A DNA stretch of 64,000 nucleotides, from positions 30,301,563-30,365,562 of the forward strand of contig OY754980.1 in NCBI GenBank assembly GCA_963576475.1, read 5' to 3'. Positions 23,610-36,079 of this stretch are shown here, piece by piece. Origin of the DNA: Molanna angustata (Eukaryota > Arthropoda > Insecta > Trichoptera > Molannidae). The position numbers were made by a program, and so were the translations under genes. Numbering within the stretch: position 1 is the stretch's first letter; every line of letters starts with the position of its first letter. The notes under the pieces were generated by a model. The model made no database searches and was not told the DNA's origin. It saw only the letters and a program-made list of their open reading frames with translations.

Positions 23610-26591
23610 CTAGCTTTTATGTCCCGCCGTTGGCCAAGAATGTAAAATTGTGAAAGAAAAAGCAATCGTTTTCATAATATTGTCACCCAATTATTTTGCA
23701 ATATCAGACTATGAAAAGTGGTTTGAAATTTGATTGAGTTTAAGTATTGTAAAATGTTCAAGTGATGGCCACAACCCATTCTTTTTTATATATTGCTATA
23801 AAGTGTGAATGAAGTATAATACTTATACAATTTCTGCTTGCATGGACAATGCGTAATGGTTTTAAATATGACTGTTTATCAACGTTGTAAAGAGATTGGT
23901 TTGGCCACAACCCCCATTTTTAAATATTATCATCGAAAACAAATTGTAATGTGTACCTATTGAAAATTTAGTAATTTTGGATGTTGGGATGTGGTTAAAA
24001 TTTGATTAAACAAACGTAGGTACTGAAAAGATCTAGTATTGGTCACATCCCTTTCGTTTTTATATTTTTTTCATCAAGTGTGCATTATATTTTTGCTCAA
24101 TTTGACTGAAAGTCTTCATTAACGAAGAAGAAGAAGACTTGAACTATAGTAAATAGTTTTTAATTTGAATATAAATGTTGTGAAGAGTTCAGTAATGGCC
24201 ACAACCCCCATTCTTTAAATATTAGGTGTTGATAATTATTCAAAATAGGATGATATAAATGGTTTAAATTTAATTAAACAAAAGTATTAAAAAGATTCTA
24301 GTGCAGGTTATATCGTCACATCCCATATCCCATTCATTTCATATGTATTTTCATCAAGTGTGCATATCGTTAATAATATTTCTGCACAATAGACTATTAG
24401 ACTTAAAACTAACCCAAAAGACTAAATAAAAAAGAGAAAAATAAGTATAAGACTATAAGAAATAGTTTGTATAAAAAACTATTCCAATGGTCTACATAAA
24501 ATAAGTAAAAATACATATACCTAATAGAAGAATTAGACTATTGGAAATAGATTGTATAAAAGCTCACCCAAAGGTCTACAAAAAAGAAGAAGAAGAATAT
24601 TTAGACTATTGGAAATAGTTTGTATAAATACTGACCAAAAGATCTACATAAAAGAAAATGAATAAGACTATTGGAAATAGTTTGTATTAAAACTCTCCCA
24701 AAAGTCTACGTACTTAAATGAAGAAGAATAATAATTAGACTAAAGGAAATAATTTTTATAAAAAAATGACCCAAATGTATACATAAAAGAAGAAGAAGAT
24801 GAATTAGACAATAGGAAATAGTTTGTATAAAAACTGCCCTAAAGGTCTACATAAAATTAAGAAGAAAAAGAATTAGACTCCAGAACCCGCCGCTTCAGGC
24901 CCTTCAGTACCTCCCGTCCCTTTAATCCCTCATTACGTCCCTTCCCATCAGGCCCTTCAGTACCTTCCGTCCCTTCAGGCAGTTTTATACCTCCCGTCCC
25001 ATCAGGCCCTTTAGTGCCTCCCTTCCCTTCATTACATCCCGTCCCATCAGTCGGTTAAGAAAAGTTTAAATCCAGAAACCATCCTGGAAGAACCGCGAAG
25101 AGATGAAAGAACCTTCTTTTCCCAGGATGCTCTACTTAATAGGTAAAATGACTAAATACACGAAGAAGAAGAAAAAAGTTTAAACCCAGATACCTGCGAA
25201 GAGATGGAAGGACAGTTGGACCTTCTTCTCCCAGGATTCTCCAACTTCATAGGTAAAATGACCAAAAATACACGATGAAGAAGAAGAAGAAGAAATAAGT
25301 TTAAATCCAGATACCTGCGAAGAGATGGAAGGAAAATTGGACATTCTTCTCCCAGGTTAGTCCACCTTCAAAGGTAAAATGACCAAATAGACGATGAAGA
25401 AGAAGAAGAAAAAAGTTTAAATCCAGAAACCAGCGAAGAGATGGAAGGAAAATTGGACCTTCATCTCCCAGGATAGTTCATCTTCATAGGTAAGATGACC
25501 AAGTACACGTTGAAGAAAAAGAAGAAAAAGTTTATATGCAGAACCCGTCCTGGAAGACCTGTGAAGAGATGGAGGGACAGTCGGACCTTCTTTTCCCAGG
25601 ATACTCCCCCTTCATAGGTAAAACGACCAAATACACGAAGAAGAAGAAGAATAAGAAAAAAGTTTAAATCCAAAAACCATCCTGGGCATACGCTCGACAA
25701 TTCACCAAAGTTTCATTATAATCGGACAAACGGTTGATAAATAAATAAATAAAATAATTTTCCTATAGGAAATCAGTATAGGTATATTATTGTTGATTTG
25801 TAAGTAAATAGTATTAGGTAGGTACCTACCTACAATAACCTTCTAAATAAATTCGATTCCTAACAAATTTTATTTGAGTATCACATTCTTTCTGTAGCCA
25901 TGGAAACGATTCGAACACGTAAGTAATATCGAATGGTTCGGATACATTTTTTGAATATGTAGGTACCTACATTGGTTTGTTCGATGCCATAAAAATGAAA
26001 ATTGTCCGAAATATCAAATATTATATACAAATTATGCAATTTTATTATGCCTATATCTTTACTAATAATTAACAGACTTTTACAATATACGTCTTAAAAC
26101 TTGCTGTAATGTCTTGTGTTTCATTTTATTATTTCATAATTACATTTATTTCAAAGGTTTATTATTTTCAATAACATATTCATTCGGTAGGAAAATGAAA
26201 TATTGTATGAAAAGATATTAAAATGGCGGCGTTTATGTACAAAACGCTTACTTTAAAAATAAGTTAAACATTATAATTATACAAAATATTCACCATGTTT
26301 TTCACTTAAACGCTAAGTTATACTTGAAAATATATTTTCTTCGTGTAAATACGTACTTCTAACTTTTAAACTAACAGATATTTGCGTGCAAAATGTACAC
26401 TTTTTTGACAGATACGACTTGGAAAATTTTGTATGAAAAAAATAATTATTGAAATATTTTTAAAATTCAGCATTTTTATCGCATTATTTTTAGCGTGACA
26501 CTGCATCAGGTATACAGGTACACGTTCGCACATAAATTAGATTTTTAGATGCTCTTGGTTTTTCAGAAGGCGTGAGACAAACACACACACA

Positions 26592-26639
<48 letters not shown>

Positions 26640-26669
26640 CTAACATTTTGATTGCTTTATTACTTTAGA
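23610..26669 (-). mobile_element. Helitron-like unit II of a head-to-tail pair
   Basis: Same order as unit I but shorter: head (23610-24400), ~60-bp repeats (24400-24870), minisatellite and ~115-bp repeats (24885-25670), a conserved CACCAAAGTTTCATT block (25695-25730), segment D (25750-26520) and a CA tract (26579-26636). On the minus strand the 5' end TCTAAAGTAATAAAGC sits next to an A (26670 complement), and the 3' CTAG at 23610 is followed directly by the TC of unit I. Confidence 0.65.
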
Positions 26670-27553
26670 TTACCGCGTAACAAAAGTTTTATATGGTTAC
26701 ATATTTATTGGAAATATGCGTCCGTAAATGTTTTCCGTAGGTATAGATTTGAAATAATTTTTGATTTTGAGAAAGTATTCTTATCACTTATGTATTTTTA
26801 CACTTAACAAAAGAAAATTCGGCGTAGTTTTTAGTAAAAATATAACACGCTGCTGTCATCACACTTGATAAATTGATCGAAATATAATTAAAAATAATTT
26901 TTAAAATTACTCTCAAAACATTCAATAAACAAAAAAGAAACTTAATTTAATCGTATTATAACTTGTTTTCGTGCTTAAAATATGACCATATTATATTTAT
27001 TTAACAAATTTATGTAAACAAATTTGACATTTATTCAAATCATGGGGAAAATATTGTGTATTGCCATAAATGATAATTCAAAAATGTACCGCAAGCCAGC
27101 CTAACGGCGACAAATACCTACTAATAAATGCATTTACGAACTCGACAGCGCTTAGTGACTACGAATTGTCGTCACGGGCGTAAACATGGCGAGAAGAGCG
27201 GCGATACGTTATCGGATCTCGACTTTTTTACTGACTTGGTCTGCAGGTCGGAGAACAACTTTTGGTAATGACATAAATATGCACATAAGAGTCCAAAAAT
27301 GTTATTAGATAATACATAGGTACTTTTCTTTTCGGCTTTGTTTTCTTGCACTTTGATGAAAGTTATTCATAGAAAGTAACACAAAAAGAAACAGTGAAAT
27401 GAAAACTTTTGTATTTTTTCACCATTTTCATTATCTTCATTGCCTGCCTATTTTTCTGACTGTATTGGAATTTTGAAATCGATTTTTACCTAACTTCCCG
27501 ACCAGTTTTTTTTTAATTTAAAAAAAATTATTTTTCTTTGGAACATGAACAAA
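26670..27553. other. Flank of the tandem element and AT-rich intron
   Basis: Contains the right inverted end (27208-27253). No gene seen. Confidence 0.35.
27208..27253 (-). repeat. Right inverted end of a disrupted element
   Basis: Partner of 19103-19146 in inverted orientation. Sequence inside it (GGCGAGAAGAGCGG) also partly mirrors the left interior. Confidence 0.4.
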
Positions 27554-27830
27554 TAATAATAATAATAATAATACTTTATTGGCTAAAATAACATAACAAA
27601 ATAAGTACAAACAAACAAGAGCAAGATAAAACATTAAAAAAGTCAAAAGGTGGACTTGTTAATGAAATTAACATCTTCCAGTCAACAAATACATTCCCTA
27701 AATTAACCATAAATGCTTGTGCTTGTGGTGAACGAAATCGGTCGATGCAGTATTCGAACTCGCGACCACTGGATTGCTAATCCAGCCCAACAACCGCTCT
27801 GCCACCACCCATCTATCACATGAGTAAGAG
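27554..27830 (-). mobile_element. tRNA-derived SINE with (ATT)n tail
   Basis: The minus-strand head has A box TGGTGGCAGAGCGGTTG and B-box region GCGAGTTCGAATACTG. The body contains the GTTGACTGGAAGATG text near 27680, and the element ends in an ATT repeat (27554-27574). A related head fragment is at 58430-58500. Confidence 0.75.
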
Positions 27831-28174
27831 CTCTAAAACTTTCAGAATTTGTCTCTTCCCGATGATGATGCATATGAAAACTGTTTCCAGCTCGATTCAT
27901 TTGATATTTTGATCAAATAGGACAATTTAGAATTTCATCCAAATAAATCAAAGCAATGCGTGTCCGACTGAGCATTAATAAAATTGGAATTTTATTCGAC
28001 AGGATGCAACAATATTTTTTTAGTATCTTTACATTTTTCAAAGTGAGAACAGTGAAAATAATAATTGTATACATTTCTAAACATGATTTGACTTTTTGAT
28101 TTTGATTTTAATTTTTTTCATATAAATATACAAAAGATCCCACTAACCATTTGTATATGGTTATCATAGATTTT

Positions 28175-28610
28175 TCCAACTGTCGCTTTGTTCAAGAGAA
28201 CTTTGTTCTCTTAACATATCGACAATGTTTCAAGCCAGGATACGCGATAATAATTGTATGCAGGGTCTACTTTTTTCACGCTTTTTCCAACTTTGAAATC
28301 AAAAAACGCCAACTTAGAGGCTTTGCAGCATATGTTCCATACGGATTTACTCAGAATTCGGAGTAGAATATTTCGTGTGTCTGTGTGTGTTGTCCGTCCC
28401 CCCTATTAACTTTTGATCCGTTCAATTTACAGAGCCCAAAATTTCAGAATATATAAATAGTTATAGGCCTACAAAACTTTTATACTCAGAATTTTTAATT
28501 TTTGTTTCAGTCAGGGGTTATCATTTCTTGAATTTTTACTTTATTTTTCCATATATCTCAGAAACTATTAAAGCTAAAACGTTGAAAATTGGTATGAAGA
28601 TAGACAAATG
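28175..28610 (+). mobile_element. Helitron-like family A, 3'-truncated copy
   Basis: Starts TCCAACTGTCGCTTTGTTCA and follows family A (GTTTCAAGCCAGGATACGCG; GGGGTTATCA) to about 28610, where similarity ends. The TG tract is reduced to a few repeats, and the base before TC is T instead of A. Confidence 0.65.
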
Positions 28611-29435
28611 CATGTGAAAAATCTATGCTTGTGAGAAATCGATTGCAAATTCAATATGTGAAGAAGACTTTGAAAAGAGTGTCCTATTTTGTTTATTTCA
28701 TTAACTTGTTTACTATACAAAATATTATGTCATCGTGGAATTTCGCCATCTGGCGACAAATTAAATAATATAATATATAAATATACATATTTTTAAAATG
28801 TTTTAATTTAAACCTATTAAAGATCAAATAATTTAAAGAAGAAATTGAAAGTTGCCAATTATTCTGAAGTTGAAAAGCTACGGTGTATCAAATAATGTTG
28901 ATAAGTAAGTAAATCATTAGGTAGCGTGTTCTTGTTCAGTCATATTGAATAATCCATTACAGTGTCGTCTGGAATTGGCGGTAAATTTAGCCAATCACGA
29001 TGAATAATTCAGCATCAAAATGGCAACGTTGGAACAATTGCTGAAACACATAAAACATTCATCGCAGCTATTCGGGCAGAGAGCGTGAAATTAAAATTTA
29101 AACAAATGACTCGCACTGTGATATGTATAAGAAAATGAGGAGGACAAAGAGAACAATTGTGCGATCAAACAATAATAAATTATAATTTTTGTGCAGTTCA
29201 GGAAATGTGAAAAGTTACGAAAGTCAGTTTGACGAGCGCTTTATAGTAGGTAAGTATGACGCAGAATACGTATTATTATTATTTGAACTTGGAACTTTTC
29301 TCATTCCACAGACAAAATAATGTCACGTTTTTGAAATTCGAAAACTTATGCCAAGCGGAATTTGTTTTTCTCTTTGAAACCTACCTACTTAAAAAACAAA
29401 GTTGTCAATTTAATTGCGTATTCGGTCAATACTTA
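28611..29435. other. Intronic sequence with one GC-richer island
   Basis: 28930-29250 is richer in GC and CpG than its surroundings and ends in a strong donor-like AG|GTAAGT (about 29249). There is no recognised coding frame; see the findings. Confidence 0.3.
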
Positions 29436-29720
29436 TTGTTATGTTCTTCTTCTTCTTTGAATGTCCTGTTCTTAGTCGAAGACCAGTAGGGCCTGTTTGC
29501 GCATAGTTTGCTGCCCCTTGTGATGTGGACTGCCAGCTGTCTTTCCACTTTTTTGGGAAAGACAGCATCCTACTTCTCTCTGGTTTCTCATGAAGGAGAA
29601 GGTGTGGTAGTTTTTGGAAGTCCATTCTATCCACACCGCGGTCTTTCCAATGCCTTCTTGTTAGCCTCCACATCTGATAAAATCTTGGGCTAGTTTTTAT
29701 TTGGTGTTCGTTAATTATAC
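29436..29720 (-). mobile_element. Probable retroposon fragment with (GAA)n tail
   Basis: A minus-strand open frame (RLTRRHWKDRGVDRMDFQKL then AANYAQTGPTGLRLRTG) ends at a GAA microsatellite (29443-29457 as TTC on plus), the layout of a retroposon 3' end. I do not recognise the family. Confidence 0.4.
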
Positions 29721-30099
29721 AAGGTGACATGCACAAACATTATTTCCAAAATGGCGATATCTTTGAGATTAAAACCAAATAATAAATATTTTATCAAGCC
29801 GTATCCCTTATGGGAAAGTCAGAAAGTTTCAAAAGCTTATATACATTCTGATCTTGGTAGACAACTATCGCTTCTTTTACCTCCATACATATGTTCATAC
29901 ATAGTTCTCTTTTATTCGGGTTTCTAACATTTTTCCCTCTCAATTTCGCGACATATTTTTTTTCCTAGGTCGAATTTTTCCTTGTATCCTTTCCTTTTGT
30001 TTTTATATTTTTGTCAGCCATCTTTATTTCGTTCCTTCAATTTGTTCAAACCATCTCAGCAACTCTACTATATACTACAAGAATAGCCAAATAGTTAGG

Positions 30100-30245
30100 T
30101 ATGCAGATGACCTTAATATTATGGGCAGATTCCTCGGAGCCATTCGAGAAGTTTTTGAGCCATTTGAAATAGCAGCAGCCGAAGTTGGTCTGGACAAGGC
30201 CCTCTGGATTGTTCGTCGTTCATTTTCCTCTAGACAGGCCGCAAG
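30100..30245 (+). mobile_element. Reverse transcriptase fragment with YADD motif
   Basis: The frame reads RYADDLNIMGRFLGAIREVF, then EPFEIAAAEVGL. The YADD catalytic box and the helix after it are characteristic of LINE reverse transcriptases. About 45 residues remain. Confidence 0.7.
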
Positions 30246-30999
30246 GTAGGGGAAAAAAAATGGCTGACTTATCAGTCGTATGGAGTTTGACAGCTATCCA
30301 TATTGGCGGATTGTTCTTTTTCTCATGTTCATAGAACATGTTTTATATACTTGAATGTGACAGATCAGATTTGAATAAAAACATTTTTTCATTTATAATA
30401 TTCATTATGACATAAAAAAATAAATTTTATAAATCTACATAGTACAAAAAATCATTTTACGAATTTTTCAAGGTCAATTTTGCAATCTTTAAATAATTCA
30501 TATTGCATTATGAAAGTTATATTTATAAAAAAAAAATTGAGAAAACCTTAGATTATATATGAGAAAACATAATATTTATTCAGAGTAATTGTATAAAAAG
30601 TTTATATCAAAGAATGACAACAAATTAGTATCTTGTTACACGAGCAAAATACAGAATAAATTGTCAATTTTATATAAATAATTATCAGGGAAATCGAGCT
30701 TCCTTTAATTGTTTTCAATATTATCATCCAGAATGAGCTAGGTACGTTAATTTATTTTAAATATAAAGAAATATCGAGCACCTAAATAACCAATAATACC
30801 TACAATATAATATAACCTCCTCTTTTTTTCAATCGGTTAAAATTTATCTACTGTACCAACAGATATTCTGTACAAGAAATAGTATATATTCATCATAAGG
30901 TTGCAGAACAAAACAACGGTAATAACCATATTCAAATTATAATTGATATACTTATGTCTAGAGATGTGCCAATATAGAGTGAAATATAGAATGCCAATT

Positions 31000-31440
31000 T
31001 GTCTATCTTGGGTACAGGATCACATACGAGATGGACGTTCAAAGAGTGAAGATAATCTCATCCACCAAGCAAAACTTGCCTTAAACAATCAAAGATCTTT
31101 GAGTCCAGCAACTCCGGAAACAATTAGTAAATCAGTGTGGAGTATTTTGCTGTACCTGTATGGTTTTCACACATTATGCAAAGGTGAGGTCCTCAGCAAA
31201 ATCAATTAAACTAGTCACAATACAACATGTTGATCACCATATTGAAAAGGCATGCAAATTGGATGGTCATGCGTTGTGACATGAGCATCTCTTACACATC
31301 TTGTTGGAGGGAATAATTGAGGGATCGACTGACAGAAGGCGTTCCCGCTGGGAGTATATGGAACAGGTGTGCATCGCTGAAGACCAAACAGAGTGAAGGA
31401 AGAGATTTACTGCCAAACAATCTCCAAGATGGAAACTGAA
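31000..31440 (+). mobile_element. Degraded LINE C-terminal region
   Basis: Broken frames give HIEKACKLDGHAL, LLHILLEGIIEGSTDRRRS and FTAKQSPRWKLNK. The LL-x-x-(I/L)-(L/I)-E-G-x-I-E-G motif is common in LINE ORF2 tails. The open frame at 30943-31209 just upstream may belong to the same relic. Confidence 0.5.
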
Positions 31441-31983
31441 CAAGTAGAGCTTATATTAAAAGATATTTTTTATCAGTCTTGATACAAAGAGTTATGAATT
31501 ATTCTAGGTAAATTGATAACTAACTATTCATATTCATTGTTAATATGTTCATTAATAATATTTGATACATTTATAATTCAATTATCGTTTACTAACTGTA
31601 TAAAATTTTGAAAACAAATAAATATCTAGGCACATGACTAATTTCAGCAAAATACTAATAAAGTTAATATTATATTATAAATTATTATCAGGGATATTGA
31701 GCTTCCTTCAATTGTTTTGAATATGATTTATTATCTATAACGACCAACGTTCAGCTGTTTAAATATGAAAAATCTAGAACACCTATGTAAAGAACCAATT
31801 GTAATAATAAAATTATAAACTTAATTATGTAACTACAAATGATATTCCCTATTAGAAATTTATCTCCTAGAAATTTTAAATTGCATTTTCTAGTCTTTTA
31901 ACATAATCTAGTCTTAAAAATTTTGCTTGTTTGATCATATAAAAATACTTGACATGATGTGCATAATATATAGGTACTCTATT
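31441..31983. other. AT-rich intron
   Basis: Nothing recognised. Confidence 0.35.
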
Positions 31984-32147
31984 AAAATGCACATTTGTAA
32001 TTTTCTTTTACTAAATTTTATTGACTAACTATTTTTGCTCTAGACGAGCATTCTCTGAGTAGTGGACCACTCAGAATATGCTCGTCTAGAGCGAAACTAG
32101 TTATTCAATTAAATTTAGTTGAAGAAAATTATAAATCTGTATTTTAT
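31984..32147. repeat. 164-bp foldback
   Basis: Near-perfect inverted repeat; the inner arms GCTCTAGACGAGCAT and ATGCTCGTCTAGAGC enclose TAGTGGACCACT. The outer arms (AATTTTCTT... / ...AAGAAAATT) pair with some mismatches. MITE-like, or the source of a hairpin transcript. Confidence 0.75.
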
Positions 32148-32809
32148 TGTAATATATTATAATCAAATTCCATCAAGTATTGTCGATAGAAAAAGTTAAA
32201 AAAATATGTATACTCAATTACTTCCAAATACCCACCATCTCCTTAGGTCTTCTGTTTCACAAAAAAACTTTTCTTCGAAACCTCATATATTTACAAGGTT
32301 TATATTCAAAATACTGTTAGGGAAAAAAGGTTGTTTTAATATAAAAAAAACACAAAAGTATTTGTTTAAAATTTGTCAATAACATAGAAGCATTTTCTGT
32401 AAAACTACAAATATACTGCAGTTGTCTATACTAATGGTACCAGTTATTGACTTTCTTTATTAAAAATAAACAAGATAATATCCGCCAGTTCTAATACATC
32501 TACCAGGAAGAACTGGCAAAGAAAACTGATGTCTGATATTGAATTTAAAAAATATGTATCCAGTTGAAACATTCATTCTTGTTTATCATACACTTCAATT
32601 TCATGTATCATTGTGTACGTATAGAAATATGAGTAAATAATTTCTTCAAATTCTATTGAGGAATTTAAAATACATGATAAAGGAATAGGAAAAGGGATGG
32701 TGGATTGAGGCGAACTTGAAATTAGCGATACAATAAAAGAACAATATTCTTATTCCGAGCCACAGTGAACAAGGTGGAAATCATGTTATGAGATATAAAA
32801 AAAATGTAG

Positions 32810-32965
32810 AGAGAAGCGAGCACCATACATTCATTGCCTCACACACATTCATTCGTCTGTTATTTAAACATATTAAGATTTATCCTTTCCTTTGAGAATT
32901 TTGTTTACATGGTCATTATACAGCTCTATGAAATATTCATTATTTTTGTTTAGACAGAAGGCACT
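32810..32965 (-). mobile_element. LINE 3' region fragment (antisense)
   Basis: CATTCATTGCCTCACACACA and TTGTTTACATGGTCATTATA parallel the region 36145-36255 of another LINE relic in the same orientation. Confidence 0.5.
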
Positions 32966-33581
32966 ACTAATAGTTTACATTTCAAATTTCCAGTTATGAT
33001 TTAAACAGTCTGTTTATGTTATGCCCATTTTAAGATTGTATACATTCTTATCAACAATAAGTTTGAACAATTGATGTGTTTTTAGTTTTTGAAATAAATA
33101 CATAGGTAGTTACTATTGTTGCAAATATTAAACATGTTCATAGTATCATGTGTTCTCCAAGCTAATTCAGAAATTAAATTCTACATCTGGTAACCCAAAA
33201 ATTCATTATTGTAAATATTATGTTCATCAATTAAAACATTTTACATAACTAAAATACAGATTATTCCACACACATAAATTTTACATACATGGCCTTATTT
33301 ATTTAGATTCAGATCCTTCATACATATTATTTTGGAAAACACAAAAGTTATTGTTATCTATACAAACATTTCTCTTTCCAAATATATTCATTCACATTAT
33401 TCTTCAATAGATTAGCATTTAAAAACAGCTTTATATTTCTTACTTTACTCAAGTTTTCAATTGAACAAATATATCAGAAGATCAAGATATCCTGTGCTGA
33501 ACGAAAAGTCAGATACACCTTTACAAAGATGCTGAATATTCTAGATGGTGTATTGAAGAAATCAATACACCTTGAGGTCCA

Positions 33582-33660
33582 GGCTCCTAAGTTAAATTGT
33601 AAACGTTATCTCCAAGTGCTTGGCGATAACGAACAGCGTTTACAATTTGACTTAGGGGCC
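33582..33660. repeat. 79-bp hairpin
   Basis: CCTAAGTTAAATTGTAAACG pairs with CGTTTACAATTTGACTTAGG, with a partly paired interior that includes CCAAGTGCTTGG. Size and shape are like a pre-miRNA, but there is no other evidence of function. Confidence 0.6.
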
Positions 33661-34439
33661 TTAATTAGATGTCTAGATTTACTGCATAACTCACTTCTTT
33701 GTTGAGGTGTATCAAACTAAATACAACTTTAAACATGGATATCTTTCATTATATATAATTACTTTTTCATTGAAAAAATATTCAACTAATCAATCATGCA
33801 TACATTCACACATATAAATACCTTCTTTTATAAATTTTATCGAAACTGTAAGGAACCATTCAGTAGGTAGTCAATTATCAACATACAAAAATACAGCAAT
33901 TATTAAAATTTACACTTCTGTCTAGGATAAAAGAATGACTGATGAAAATACTCGTACATAATATAATCATTTTACTTATTTATAATATACATGACATTTT
34001 ACATAAAGAGGTTTGACAACAATAATAAAAGGTATATAAAAAAATTAAATATTATATATATTTAAGACAGAGACAATGGAAGGGTACAAATACACATCCA
34101 GACCATTGACACTCTACAAATTCTCTCATTAACAAATTACATAAAAGATAATATCAAAAATTCCACATTTAGGGGAAGCGTATATTTTTATAATAATACA
34201 TTTACTCTTTCTTTCACCCTGTAACGACATGTGGTGATATTATTGCCAAATTACTATTTATTTAAAAAATATACTTTTTAATATACTTCTTCTCCCACAC
34301 AAGTCTACCCGCAAACCTCTGACTCTATGGATACTAGGAAAACCGAGCAGACGTTGTCTTGCCTGTGTATAGATAAAAATGGTTGATCCGTATGTTTTAT
34401 TTTTTAAGATTATAACCTAGAATCTCTCATTATTATTCT

Positions 34440-34980
34440 GTCCCTTCCATAACTTCAGACACTTCCGTCCCTCCTCAATCACTTCAGTCCCTCCTTAGTC
34501 ACTTTAGTCCCTATTCTCTCTTCAGTCATTTAAGTCCTTCCTCAGTCATTTAAGTCTCTCCTCAGTCACTTCTGTCTCCTCAATCACTTCAGTCCCTCCT
34601 CAGTCACTTCCGTCTAATAAATATTTTCCTGTAATAATGCGTTATGTGTAATATTAAAAAAAAATACATTTAAATTCAAAAACATTCTTGGGTATAAACT
34701 GAATGAATCCCCAATGTTTCATTGCAATATCAAATAGATCATTTAAAAAAAAAATTTGGACCGACTTATGTTACCCTGGTAGCATAATTTTCAAATCCTC
34801 ATAGTTTCATTTTTCAAAACTTTTTAGTGACAAGTCGAACAAATACTTAAATAAATTTTAATGCAAAATCCTTCTCCGGTGCGCGCTGAACAAATCCCCA
34901 AAGTTTCATCGCAGTCGGATGTGCGGTTTAGGAGTCCATCGATCACTTACAAAGAAACAAATATACCAACATCCACTTTT
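34440..34980 (-). mobile_element. Minisatellite-bearing Helitron-like fragment
   Basis: CTTCAGTCCCTCCTCAGTCA repeats (34440-34615) are followed by CCCCAAAGTTTCATCGCAGT and GGTTTAGGAGTCCATCG (34895-34940). The order matches the minisatellite plus 5' conserved block of the elements at 19433-26669 and 51897-53898. Confidence 0.55.
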
Positions 34981-35166
34981 ATATATCGCCTTTTTGCAAG
35001 AACAACGTAACATATAGAAATGTGTTTTTTTTCTTCAATCCTCAAAAACCGTGACGTGATTAACTTTATTTTCTATGAAAACATGTTTATTAAAAAAATT
35101 CAAACCTTTTTAATTTTTTTTATACTTAGTTCGGTATCTTTAAAATATATCTTAATTTCAAATGAT

Positions 35167-35489
35167 TCACATAATAATTAAAAATGTTACAAGAGCAAAA
35201 GGACAAAATTTAACACTGTATAAAATTATTTTTGATTTTAAATTCCAGTTACTAATATAAAAATTCAAAGGTTGGTTTGAAATGTTGAAAATCTTGGTGA
35301 TTTTATCGGATTGATCCCAAGCTTCATTTTGTTTGTTGGTTCGGACTACGAAATCCGTTTTTCTTTTTGATGGTTCCTTACGACGAGGTGGCAATTTCTT
35401 TGATAAATATTCTGGTAGATTGGAGAACACTGATGGTACAGCATCTTTTTTCAACCTCAATCTTTTTCGATGTACATTAATGATTTGAC
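35167..35489 (-). CDS. THAP zinc-finger protein, second coding exon
   Basis: Acceptor TTTCAG followed by GTCAAATC continues the frame from 37817 (Gly codon split). Residues 71-92 read GQIINVHRKR, LRLKKD and AVPSVF. The AVPSVF box (residues 87-92) is the conserved AVPTIF-type end of the THAP fold, so the splice is strongly supported. A basic stretch follows (PPRRKEPSKRK), then a tail without a recognised domain, to a stop at 35167-35169, giving 177 residues in all. AATAAA-like signals lie just past the stop near 35068-35095. The tail IILYSVKFCPFALVTFLIIM is hydrophobic and may be read-through of an unspliced intron, so the true C-terminus is uncertain. Confidence 0.72.
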
Positions 35490-35984
35490 CTGAAACATTG
35501 AAACATAATTATTAGTCAATTTATTTATGGTGATAAATGATAAATAATAGTTTGATGGAACATAATAAATGTCTAAACTTGAACGCACTTATTGTAGAGT
35601 TCTTTATATATAATTTTTTGTATATTTTTTTGTTTGTATGATTCTTATTTGTCGGTAAGATATCTGACTCTGAGATAGGTCTTGGGTTCACAGTTTTAAA
35701 TTGCATTTTCTGTCTAAATTTGTGAGACTATAAATATCATAAATCAAAGATATTTTGTTAAGATCAAAGTTTAGTATGAAAATGTCATTCATCAAGTCTG
35801 AATCTGATCTTAAAATCAACTTCATGGGTAGCCATGCTGGTTTCTTTTTTGAAGTATGTGATTTGACTTTTCATAGCCGTATGAAAAGATTTGTTAACGT
35901 TAATTTTCATTCCAAACTTATTTTGTACGTTTTGGTATATTCTTGTGTATTGCTTTTCGGGCAACTAGGTACTATGTTAAATAT

Positions 35985-36075
35985 TATCTAACATGCATCC
36001 AATAACAAGTAAGTTGCTACATTCTGGAGACTAATAATATTTATCTTCGTATCTCAGGAGTCAGATATCTATACA
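35985..36075 (-). mobile_element. SINE fragment (antisense)
   Basis: CATCCAATAACAAGTAAGTT, GCTACATTCTGGAGAC and CAGGAGTCAGATATCT are the reverse complement of the SINE body and A-box side seen at 8420-8570. Confidence 0.6.
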
Positions 36076-36079
36076 TACA

